Under the pieces are notes generated by a model, which worked only from the letters and a program-made list of their open reading frames with translations, ran no database searches and had not been told where the DNA came from. Below, one piece after another: positions 52,422-62,143 of a DNA stretch of 64,000 bases. Source of the DNA: Strigamia acuminata (Eukaryota > Arthropoda > Chilopoda > Geophilomorpha > Linotaeniidae); the NCBI GenBank assembly GCA_949358305.1, contig OX442320.1, positions 3,922,259 to 3,986,258 on the forward strand. Direction: 5' to 3'. The position numbers and the translations under genes are program-made. Every line of letters starts with the position of its first letter. The first letter of the stretch is position 1.

Positions 52422-55397
52422 ATGATCTTCATTGCATACATCAATACAATATATTGGGCTGCGATCTTAAAAGCAATGGGTCATCATATTTCTTCGCCAT
52501 TCCCAAAAGACTCAAGAAATAATAAATCAGTCGAAAGATATCGGACAAATCTTGCTACCGGTGAGTTCACAAACAATCTACAATTTCATTAAAATTTTAA
52601 TCTAGACACTTGACTTCAAAACAATAGATAAACACAACAATATCAAGCCTTTTATAGAAAATTGTCCAGTAGAACTTGCAGATCCATCTGACTGTAAAAC
52701 CTGTTTATCACATCTAGATTGCAAATACAGTCAATCATGTTGTCATACAATCAACCAAAATTGTTGCACCATCAATGCAGACCAATTCCAATGCCCAAAA
52801 TCCATCCCTCACACTGAAACATGCAAAACATGTAGTCTAAACAAAAGATGTAACTCAGAAAAGCAGTGCTGCAGCATAGGAGAAGAAATGTGTTGTCTGC
52901 GACCGGTCAATCAAGTACCAATGCTCAAACATCTTCCTCCATACAATCTACAAACACAAAAATCATATCATCCTTGTCCGAATGAGCTTCCGAAAGGTTT
53001 AAAATGTATTTTTTGCAACCATGACTCAGACTGCCATCACAATCTTAATTGCTGCCTTGTTGGTGGTAGGAAGTGTTGCATTGGAGGCACCGACATTGTT
53101 GCTCGCGCTGATACTGTTGGTAAGGTTCGTTTAATAACGTGCCGGATGCCAGGCACATTTCCTGTTCTGGACAATCAGGTGTACAAATGCAGGTCATGTA
53201 AATCAGATAAAGACTGCGAGCGCCATGACACATGTTGCACTTTTGGAAGCAATAAGTGTTGCTTATCTCATGTTATTGTGGTTCACTTTTATCTGAAGAC
53301 GGTTGTGGATCCAATGCCATGTCCCAACAAATATATGATAATATTGGGCTGCAAAACGTGTTTTGTGGATTGTTTGGAAAAGGAATGTTGCAACAGTGAT
53401 GAAAAGGTGTGTTGTTTAGAAGAGCAAACTATCTTGATAAAAAATGTAGTGGATATAGCAGATCCTAAAGTTCCGTTTTCGTCGTTATTGGCAGAAGTAA
53501 CTCAATGCCCATCGGACACAGTGCCTTTGGATGAGTGCACATTCTGTGTGTCGGATAGATTTTGTACTCCTCCGTTGAAATGCTGCGACATATTAGGAGG
53601 TCGTAAGTGTTGTATCGGTGTGGGTATTTTAAGTGAACCTGTAGATGAGTCGACACTGATTACGACAGCCGAGCCGACGACACCCGAGCCGATGACACCC
53701 GAGCCAACGACACTAGCGCCCACGACACTAGCGCCCACGACACCCGAGCCGACGACACTAGCGCCGACGACGACAACAGCGCCGACGACGACAACAGCGC
53801 CGACGACGACAACAGCGCCGACGACGACAACAGCGCCGACGACGACAACAGCGCCGACGACGACAACAGCGCCGACGACGACAACAGCGCCGACGACGAC
53901 AACAGCGCCGACGACGACAACAGCGCCGACGACGACAACAGCGCCGACGACGACAACAGCGCCGACGACGACAACAGCGCCGACGACGACAACAGCGCCG
54001 ACGACGACAACAGCGCCGACGACGACAACAGCGCCGACGACGACAACAGCGCCGACGACGACAACAGCGCCGACGACGACAACAGCGCCGAAGACGACAA
54101 CAGCGCCGACGACGACAACAGCGCCGACGACGACAACAGCGCCGACGACGACAACAGCGCCGACGACGACAACAGCGCCGACGACGACAACAGCGCCGAC
54201 GACGACAACAGCGCCGACGACGACAACAGCGCCGACGACGACAACAGCGCCGACGACGACAACAGCGCCGACGACGACAACAGCGCCGACGACGACAACA
54301 GCGCCGACGACGACAACAGCGCCGACGACGACAACAGCGCCGACGACGACAACAGCGCCGACAACGACAACAGTGCCGACGACACCAGCGCCGACAACAT
54401 CGCAGCCAAGACCACCATCAACAGAGGAAGGTAAATTTACATAAAATTTTTAAAAAAAATAATCCTATACTTTAAAGCTAGGTTCACACAGGTGTTCACA
54501 CTAGACGCAACGCAAGAAAACTAACACAACGAAGCTGCTTGCGTCCAAAATTTCTTGACGTTGACGCCAATTCCTGCTTCAACTCCAAGTTGAAGTAAGC
54601 GACTCAATGCAAGGAAACGTCTTGCGGCCAACTAATCACGATCGACTCCAACTCTTATCGATTCACGTCTGGTTGGCGAGACTTTGCCACACGCAAACAG
54701 GCCGCCATTTTCTGATTCTGGAACTAGTTCTAGAACTAGATTCAATTCTAGGTTTCATTGAAACCATCTGATTAGCTAGATGCAACATCAATTGTATCAG
54801 CTCTGTTCACACATGCCCTACAGTGTGAACACACTCTGCATTGCGTTTGACTAATTTTTCCTTTAAGAGTGAAAACATGCATTTTTAAATGCCAGAATGA
54901 ACTTTTATGTCTGAAAATGCCTCATTTTTAGTGCAGAATATAAGCAAGTTTAAACGACCTTGTGAATACGCCTAGTATAAAGTTGTTTGTTATAGTTTTC
55001 ATGTAATGATACATTTTTATCACAAATTTTCATCTGCTTTGCACCACTCGTTATTCAATTCCTGTTGCTACATTTCTTTTTCTTAATTTGAATGTGTTTC
55101 ATTGTCGGCATTGTTGAATACTCTCGCCGTTGTTATAATTTGTGGATGAGATAAAATTAAGAACAACTTCAAGTTTCACTGCTCCAATTACTGCTAACTT
55201 CTGCAATTTCTACATTTTTCTCTTGTTGTAACAAGCTTTTTTTTTCAGAATGTCCTGTGACGAAGATTGAAGACAAAGACTGCATTAAATGCATAAATGA
55301 CAGACCCTACTGCAGTTTTGCAGTAAAATGTTGTGAAAATTTTGGTCGGCATTGTTGCCAGGTGAGGACACAACCTTCTAGGCGACCAAGGGGTTGA
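52422..55397 (+). CDS. Secreted protein with seven 8-Cys WAP-like modules and mucin tract
   Basis: Exons 52422-52560, 52658-54430 and 55249-55397 join in phase to 686 residues. The N-terminus MIFIAYINTIYWAAILKA is a plausible signal peptide. Seven modules follow the pattern C(P)x(6-14)Cx2C..C..CC..CC, for example CIFCNHDSDCHHNLNCCLVG with RKCC. In the best-preserved modules spacing C3-x5-C4-x5-C5C6 equals the WAP four-disulphide core, but C7 and C8 are adjacent, unlike classic WAP domains. Module 5 is shortened. Between modules 6 and 7 lies a Thr/Pro tract with 34 PTTTTA hexapeptides, likely heavily O-glycosylated. Such layouts occur in surface or cuticle-associated protease inhibitors and antimicrobial WAP proteins; the role here is inferred. 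The exon 3 end could alternatively splice at cag|gtgagg. An AATAAA follows at 55426. Confidence 0.85.
53761..54372 (+). repeat. 18-bp coding minisatellite, PTTTTA x 34
   Basis: Unit gcgccgacgacgacaaca, almost perfectly identical across 34 copies apart from one PKTTTA copy and the last copies. GC-rich unlike every other array here, and in frame (18 = 6 codons). Confidence 0.95.
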
Positions 55398-55425
55398 GAA
55401 GAAAGTGGACAAATTCTAAATATCC

Positions 55426-55431
55426 AATAAA
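55426..55431 (+). terminator. Poly(A) signal of 8-Cys/mucin gene
   Basis: AATAAA about 30 nt after the stop codon; supports ending the gene in exon 3 without a further splice. Confidence 0.65.
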
Positions 55432-55964
55432 GGATCAAATTGCATAAGGATGAATGCCAGGCCTACACGACAAAAACATTCGCCATTAGTTTTTATTTAG
55501 TCGTATTCCTCATACTTAAATTCAACTCGGACCTTAAAGCACCTTAAAAACGGCATATACTGTAGTTAGCAAAAGGCATTGAGAAGGTCTATTGTTGCTT
55601 GAAAATCATATTCGAAACAATATAATTTCTGAAAGAATGGCAGTTCACTACAATATGGGAGAGGAATTACTTTCTACCTGAATTTCTTTTTACCAGAAGA
55701 GTTTTTTTTGTCTTACTTTTGGAGAGCCAGCATTCCTTCAAACCAAGAATTTATACAAACGATCTTTTGTTTGACCTGTAATGCGTTTAATTCTAACCGG
55801 ATAATTTTCAATTCGGAACATTTTCGACCAGGATTCCTTTCGACTTGTCCATTAGCAATCTTGGTTTTAAAATAATCTTGTGGACACATAACTAAATTAA
55901 ACATAAAAGCAGATATTGATTAAGGTTTCAATTTAATTTTTAAACTTTTAAATAAACAGATTAG

Positions 55965-56155
55965 CATATTACGTCAGTCAAATGACTTACCATAATCTCA
56001 ATTATCAACAATTCATGCAAGTCATTGGCTGATGTGGCTGAAATGTTTTACCAGCCACAGGAAATGATGTAATTTACATCACTGAAATGATAATTTAATT
56101 CCAATAAGTGGCTTATTGATAAGTCGTGATTGGAGTGACTTTGAATGCACCCAAT
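55965..56155. mobile_element. MITE, AGGTGCATTCAA-type family (tentative)
   Basis: The right end inverted reads gggtgcattcaaagtcactc; the left part shares aaatgac-type and aattatcaac sequence with it in inverted order. Ends are imprecise. Confidence 0.35.
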
Positions 56156-57258
56156 GTGTCCGGTTGACCATCATACAATATATTGGATTTTATTAAAACA
56201 TTCTAGTTTTGGCTTTAGTTTATTTCTTGATGTTATACAATTGCATTTGGAATTTATTTTATTGGTTAAACTCTAAAAATAGCAGAATTGAAGGAAATTC
56301 AATCAAAAAACAATTCACAGAAGTAAAGATGGTAAACAAGATAAAAATTTAAAAATAAAATAAATTCAGGGAAAAGTAATCACAAAGTATTTTCAAGATA
56401 TACAGTAGATTAGATTGGAAGTTGTGCTACTTCAAGGTTGGGGTGCAGATTATCTCGCTAGTATTAATTGTAAACAGTCACTCAAATATTTGGCTTGTGC
56501 AGATGAAAAGGTTACCTACTAATTGGTTTCTATGCTAAACTGACATTCAGCAAAATGGACAAAAGTGTAATCATGTAGGCTGAAAAGGTAAGGATTTTGC
56601 AAGAATTATAAAAAGTAGCCTACGCAGAGGAAATGAAAATCAAGTTTCAATAAACTTATTTCTTTTCACACTGATTTTGTTTCAGTGTAGATTTCAGAGC
56701 CATTTGTACATGCTCCAATTGGAAGTTAGAATTGAAGCAATTTCAATTCCTACAATGAAGGTAATGATTGTGTTCAACAACTACATTTTTCTGCTTTTAG
56801 TTTTATTTCTTATCTAGTTTTGTTACTATTCTGTTGCTTGACTCATTAAGGTTGCACATTTGTAATGTTTTAAAAGGAAAAAGTGTACTTTTGGTCAATT
56901 TCTTATAGAATGGACACACTATTATGTTCTTGGTGTTTTTCAATGTAAAATTTAAAGCAAAGCAAAGCCCAAGGACAATGTACTAATCTTAAAACATGAG
57001 TTTAGTCTTTTAAAAGTTCAAGGTAGAACTGGTCACAAATTAACAAGATAAGAAATTGGGAACAGGGAGAGTGAATGGGCACTCCAAGCAATTGGAAACA
57101 GATGGAGAGAGTGGACACTGAACACACCTCAAACACGCCAGCCTAATCCAATTTGACTATTTGCTCTGTTTTCTGTTGCATCCTCTCCTCCTGAATGGAC
57201 TCTAGGCTCAACATGCAAACTTCTATAAATTATGTTTTCAAGCCAGTAAGTATAATAT

Positions 57259-57737
57259 TGTTACGTAGCCAGACTGACTACTGTTTGACCACGTAAAAGA
57301 CTATTTGTTGAACTAAGTTCTAATTGCATTTATTTAATGACTTGGGGTGTAAATAAGAAGGACTCATTGACTATGTTTAAATAATATAAAATATATTTAT
57401 TCTGTTATAAAACATAAAGCAATTTCAAATGATAATCAACTTAAGACTAACTTAAACCTTAAAATTACTTAAGACTAAATAAGCATGAATAACAATTGGG
57501 ATGGGAAAACCTTGAGATGCTACAGCAATAACTGCCTGACAACCTCTGTGCCAATTTGGCTCTTGTCAATCGTTAAATAGACTTCGATCGTTTTATTATT
57601 CAGTGATAGGTAAAGTCATTACATCATCCGCTTAAGGCGGACTTCTAGTGAGAGTTTTAGGGGTTATTCTCTAATGATTAAATACGGAAGCGAGGTGGCA
57701 ACAGCTGGTTTACAGCGTGCTCGCCCACCGCGTAACA
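57259..57737. mobile_element. Solo LTR, Gypsy-type, 4-bp target duplication
   Basis: 479 bp with ends TGTTACG / CGTAACA and flanking duplication ATAT (57255-57258, 57738-57741). It shares terminal motif with the LTR at 38614 but not its body sequence, so it is a different family. Confidence 0.8.
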
Positions 57738-57741
57738 ATAT

Positions 57742-58385
57742 ACAGTACTTTCGCTCTCTAGACCAGAAGTAGAAGACCTATTTTTCCATATTGTAATGAA
57801 TACAACTCTTGAGAATCTACTAAAAGTTCACAGCCACTCTGCTGTCGCTGACTCGGTCCGGAACACATCTCGCCCTGCTTACTTCATTGCCAACTTTTAC
57901 AAGTCCGACATTAATACCCGCCAGTCCAGAAGACGTACAACCCCTGGCAAAAACTATTCAAACATGAGGTACGATTTATTTAACTTTGAGTTTGGACCTG
58001 TTTTACTCTTACATAAGAGACAATATAGACAATTCAGAATACACACTTTATTCCTTCATGTATTGATAGTTTGTTGCCAAAAATTCAAATAAACAGGTCA
58101 AACCGTTTGTCCAGAAAAAAATTTTCTGATCGACCTAGGAAGAAAAAAAATATTAGAACATGATAAATGTTGGAAAAAAGTTTTCAAACATGAAAATAAT
58201 AATTACCTATAACATAACAATAACTGTTGCCAGGGGTTATAAGCGGAACAATGCATACGCGTAACAATACACAAATGTACACTTGATGAACAAAGAAACC
58301 ATAACTTTCCTGTATTCTTACTCCACTGGATAGCTTAAAATAAGTAAATAAATAAATAAAATTTCCATTCCAGGTGGCATCAGTC
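57742..58385 (+). other. Upstream region of Toll-like receptor 1
   Basis: A splice acceptor (ttccattccag) ends at 58373, 12 bp before the Toll ATG, so a 5' non-coding exon lies upstream. A 98-codon frame at 57796-58092 has no recognised domain. Confidence 0.45.
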
Positions 58386-61300
58386 ATGCTCTATTCTATT
58401 CTCTTCCTCAACCACTGCAGCTCTTTATCCAGTGCGACAACAAATTGTGAAGTCGTCGAGCAGGCAGATGGTGCGAGCAATAAACATTCTACAACTTGGT
58501 GCGACGTGTTGACGTTACCGAGCAGCAACTTCACATTGCTCGATGCTGCAACATTTGATCTCTCAGTTGAATGTACAGGAAAACGGTCAACAAGGTTCCC
58601 AAACGGCAAATTCGCGCATCTGAGTGAATTGGAACATTTAAAAATTGAAAATTGCCAAATTTCTCAAATCGGAACCGATGCATTTCTGGGAATTTCACGC
58701 TTGAGAACTCTCGAAATAATCGAAAACCTGGAGGATGTGAAGGAGATACATTTAAGTGAAAACCTTTTCGATCACACACCGAAACTGACTAGCATCAACT
58801 TCACAAACATGAAGATCCACCAAATACCTAGAAAACTTTTCTGCCGATTGCATCATTTGGATACCATCGATTTGACCTTAAACAACCTTCAATCGTTAAC
58901 CGGCATCGGTTGCGACAAAAACAACTCTTGTTGCACGCAGTTGAAGTTTCTTCATCTCCAGCTGAATCGAGTGAGAAGAATTGAAAGGTCGGATATTGCA
59001 TTCCCGCATCTTGTTGAGATGGACTTGAGTTTTAACCAAGTGGAAGAGATGCAGACCGGCGCTCTGGACAATCTTCGAAATCTGGAAAGCGTCAAATTGA
59101 TGCACAACAAATTGACTGAAATTGATGAAAAAATATTTCAATACAACTCGTATTTAACATCGCTCGATCTATCGTTCAATCAATTAACGTATTTACCAAC
59201 CACCATCTTCCACACTTTGAAATCAATCGAAGAAATTAATTTGAGCAACAACCGGTTATCTTTCGACAACTCATCCAGAGACACCTTTCAGGGTCTAAAT
59301 TCTCTTCTTCACCTGGATTTAAGTTTCAATCGAATCGAACACTTGCCACCAGCTATATTCAGCCATTTAACATCGATACAACATTTAAACTTGTCCGATA
59401 ACTTGCTCAAACAAATAACAAACACGGATTTTGTCTTCACGACGTCGCTCCAACTTTTAGACTTAAAGAATAATAATTTAACAGACATTGCCCACAATGC
59501 GTTCCAAACATTAACTGGTTTGACCGAACTGCATCTAGAGAATAACCAAATTGGAAAAATTCCAAATCTCCAAAGATTAGCCAATATGACGACGTTAAAT
59601 ATCAGTTTCAACGACATCAGCGATATTGCGGAAGACACCTTTTGTGGTCTGGTCCGGATGGAAAATCTAAACCTAGAAGGAAATAAGATATCAGTGCTGA
59701 GAAAAATTATGTTTCGAGATATGAGACGACTTGGCAATTTAAATCTAGAGTCAAATCAAGTGGGTTTTATCGAAGATGGAACTTTCAACAGCGCGGAACA
59801 TCTGCATTACTTGAAACTCAGCGGCAACAAAATAAAGGAAATGAAGTTATTGTTTGTAGCTGTTCATAGAAAACTTGACTTGGGTGATAATCGAATAGAA
59901 ACATTCGAATTTTCCTCCATCAACGAATACCTCATGGTCATTATTTTGAACAATAACAGACTTCATACAATCGGCACGCCGAATTTTTCGTTAACCAACT
60001 ACAAACTCGGTGTTTTTTCCGCTAACGGAAACCGGGTTCAAGTTTTTTCCGCTTTGAACTTTCCGCCGGAAATTCACCTGATAGAACTGGGGAACAACAA
60101 TATTTCAAAAATCGATAAATTCACTTCGAACATTTTACGTTTACGCACGTTGGGTGGGGTGGATTTGAGAAACAATTCCATTTCGGAAATATCCGATGAA
60201 GATCTACGATACCCGGAACCGGGCTTACCACAGCACTATTTGGTACCGTTGGTTGGTTTGACCGGTAATCCCATAACCTGTTCGTGTAAAAATAAATGGC
60301 TGGTGTTGTTTCAAAACGTGCAAAATCATGCATTGTATCCAGGACTAGAATATGATTCGGAATGCAGAGCAATCTACAGCAGAGATAAGAAGTTCTTCTC
60401 CATTCTGGATTCGCAAACAATGACGGCGAATCAATTGTATTGTCAGAACGAGAAAACGTGCCTCGATCGCTGTCATTGTTTCTACAACGAATTTTCAGAA
60501 AAAATATTAGACTGCTTTAATGTCACTTGGAAGCTTCCTTTGGACTTTCTACAAGTAAACTTCACTACAATTTTCTTTGACGGAAACACAAACGTGGAAT
60601 CGGTTCTTAGTGCACTGTTGATAAACTCGTCGGAACTTCGCACGCTGTATTTAAATAACAGCGGTTTGATGAAGATACGCGAAAATGTGTTCCAAAATTT
60701 GCCACGTTTAAAGGAGCTTCATTTGGAAGAAAATCAATTGACTGCAATTGATGAAAATGACTTTGAATTCAATGGTCTACTGGAGGTGTTATTCTTGCAT
60801 CAAAATAAACTGCAGTATTTATCAGCGAATGCATTCTTGAATTTATCCAAACTAAAGTGGTTAACGTTACACGAAAATGCATTAAAACAACCTCAATTCT
60901 GGACAATCCTACCACCAGGTTTGACAAAAATGACGTTTAGAGAAAATGAGTTTTTGTGCGGTTGCAACTACACGGTTCCTTTTCATCAATGGATCGCTGA
61001 AAACCATAAAATTGATTTTGAGGATTTGAATGACACGAGCTGTGACGACAACAATTATCTTATCATGGATTTCAACGACACGAGTTGCCTCGAAGTAATA
61101 CAAGTCAAAGAGATTTCTTTAATTGCAATAATAGCGCCAACGACGAGCATTTTTCTGTTTTTCACTATCGTTGTAATTCTCTTGTATTTGTACAGGTTGG
61201 AAATGAAAAGGTGGTTGTATTCGAGATATGGAGGGCAATTGTTCCATAAGAAAGGTGCTGATGAGAATAAAATATTTGACGCCTTCATTTCTTACGCAAA

Positions 61301-61739
61301 CGAAGATGGCGAATGGGTGGCGGAAGAATTAGTACCTCAATTGAACGATTATAAACTGTGCATTCATCAAAGAGATTTTCCAGTTGGCGGCTTAATTGCC
61401 GAGTCCATAGTTCAAGCGGTAGAGAATAGTTCTAGAACTGTTGTCGTTTTAACTTCAAATTTCTTGCAAAGTGAATGGTGTCGATTTGAATTTGAAACTG
61501 CTCACATACAATCGCTTGAGAATAAATGTAAACGGCTGATAGTTATTGTTTTAGAAGACGTTATTAAGAGTGATGACTTGTTCAAAAACTTGCTTGCATA
61601 TTTGAAAACCAACACATATTTGGATGCAAATGATATGCAGTTTTGGCATAAGTTGAAATGTGCATTGCCAAACTTAAAGAAACAGGACTCGATTGCAAAT
61701 AAAGAGTTGTTTGTTAGTGTCCAGTCCAGTTTGCTGTGA
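58386..61739 (+). CDS. Toll-like receptor 1 (complete, single coding exon)
   Basis: 1117 residues. Signal peptide [16 protein letters not shown], then about twenty leucine-rich repeats (LxxLxLSxNxL). A Cys-rich LRR-CT ([15 protein letters not shown], about 627) is followed directly by an LRR-NT ([12 protein letters not shown], about 690), a few more repeats and a second LRR-CT ([11 protein letters not shown], about 855). This double arrangement is the protostome mccTLR form of Drosophila Toll. TM helix about 908-934, then a cytoplasmic TIR domain (about 961-1100) with box 1 FDAFISYA, box 2 RDFPVGG and box 3 FW. Such receptors bind Spaetzle-type cytokines and signal through MyD88 to NF-kB. I chose the ATG after the acceptor because it opens the signal peptide. 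A paralogue follows 404 bp downstream. Confidence 0.97.
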   Translation: MLYSILFLNHCSSLSSATTNCEVVEQADGASNKHSTTWCDVLTLPSSNFTLLDAATFDLSVECTGKRSTRFPNGKFAHLSELEHLKIENCQISQIGTDAFLGISRLRTLEIIENLEDVKEIHLSENLFDHTPKLTSINFTNMKIHQIPRKLFCRLHHLDTIDLTLNNLQSLTGIGCDKNNSCCTQLKFLHLQLNRVRRIERSDIAFPHLVEMDLSFNQVEEMQTGALDNLRNLESVKLMHNKLTEIDEKIFQYNSYLTSLDLSFNQLTYLPTTIFHTLKSIEEINLSNNRLSFDNSSRDTFQGLNSLLHLDLSFNRIEHLPPAIFSHLTSIQHLNLSDNLLKQITNTDFVFTTSLQLLDLKNNNLTDIAHNAFQTLTGLTELHLENNQIGKIPNLQRLANMTTLNISFNDISDIAEDTFCGLVRMENLNLEGNKISVLRKIMFRDMRRLGNLNLESNQVGFIEDGTFNSAEHLHYLKLSGNKIKEMKLLFVAVHRKLDLGDNRIETFEFSSINEYLMVIILNNNRLHTIGTPNFSLTNYKLGVFSANGNRVQVFSALNFPPEIHLIELGNNNISKIDKFTSNILRLRTLGGVDLRNNSISEISDEDLRYPEPGLPQHYLVPLVGLTGNPITCSCKNKWLVLFQNVQNHALYPGLEYDSECRAIYSRDKKFFSILDSQTMTANQLYCQNEKTCLDRCHCFYNEFSEKILDCFNVTWKLPLDFLQVNFTTIFFDGNTNVESVLSALLINSSELRTLYLNNSGLMKIRENVFQNLPRLKELHLEENQLTAIDENDFEFNGLLEVLFLHQNKLQYLSANAFLNLSKLKWLTLHENALKQPQFWTILPPGLTKMTFRENEFLCGCNYTVPFHQWIAENHKIDFEDLNDTSCDDNNYLIMDFNDTSCLEVIQVKEISLIAIIAPTTSIFLFFTIVVILLYLYRLEMKRWLYSRYGGQLFHKKGADENKIFDAFISYANEDGEWVAEELVPQLNDYKLCIHQRDFPVGGLIAESIVQAVENSSRTVVVLTSNFLQSEWCRFEFETAHIQSLENKCKRLIVIVLEDVIKSDDLFKNLLAYLKTNTYLDANDMQFWHKLKCALPNLKKQDSIANKELFVSVQSSLL

Positions 61740-62143
61740 TATATTATGTAGTTGTAACTAATACTATAGTTTGTCATAACCCGCTGTGTGTTGACCAGTT
61801 CCTACCATTGTATGCTATGTGAATGCTTAATGCTTAATGAAATGCATCTATTTCTTAAAATACATTTTCTTGCATGTGAAAACTAATTAAAAGACTTAAA
61901 AATATTTTGATATTGATTTACTATCTTTTTTTTCAAAACAGAAAACTTTCTTTGCTGCCATGCCTGACAATATTGAAGTTTGCAATCTCTAAAGATTGAA
62001 ATAAAGGTAAACTGAGTAACAGAACACTGCAGACCAAAAACATTGCAGATTGAACAGTTCTTAACCAAAGCAGATTTTGGCTGGCTCAGTCTATGGTGTT
62101 CACTGCAATTTGTATAATTTTTTTATTTTTTATTTTTTACTAG
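61740..62143 (+). other. Spacer between the two Toll genes
   Basis: Holds a poly(A) signal AATAAA at 62000-62005 for the first Toll and an acceptor (tttttttactag) that ends exactly at the second Toll's ATG, so the second gene's 5' non-coding exon or promoter must be near or overlap this spacer. No other gene. Confidence 0.55.

Larger units (their letters stand above)
55398..57258. other. Intergenic, no gene supported
   Basis: It begins with the 3' UTR of the 8-Cys gene (AATAAA 55426-55431). A 63-codon minus-strand frame (55713-55904) looks protein-like (CPQDYFKTKIANGQVERNPG) but has no recognised domain or splice context; it may be a transposon relic. Confidence 0.45.

Noticed and set aside
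53660-54421. 253-codon antisense frame of SALLSS repeats
   Set aside because: Shadow of the PTTTTA-coding array; the sense strand has the signal peptide, splice sites and Cys modules.
55713-55904. 63-codon minus-strand frame that looks protein-like
   Set aside because: Composition is suggestive but I cannot assign it to a family or find adjoining exons; kept only as a possible transposon relic.
57796-58092. 98-codon frame upstream of Toll 1
   Set aside because: No recognisable domain, and it lies in the likely 5' non-coding region of the Toll gene.
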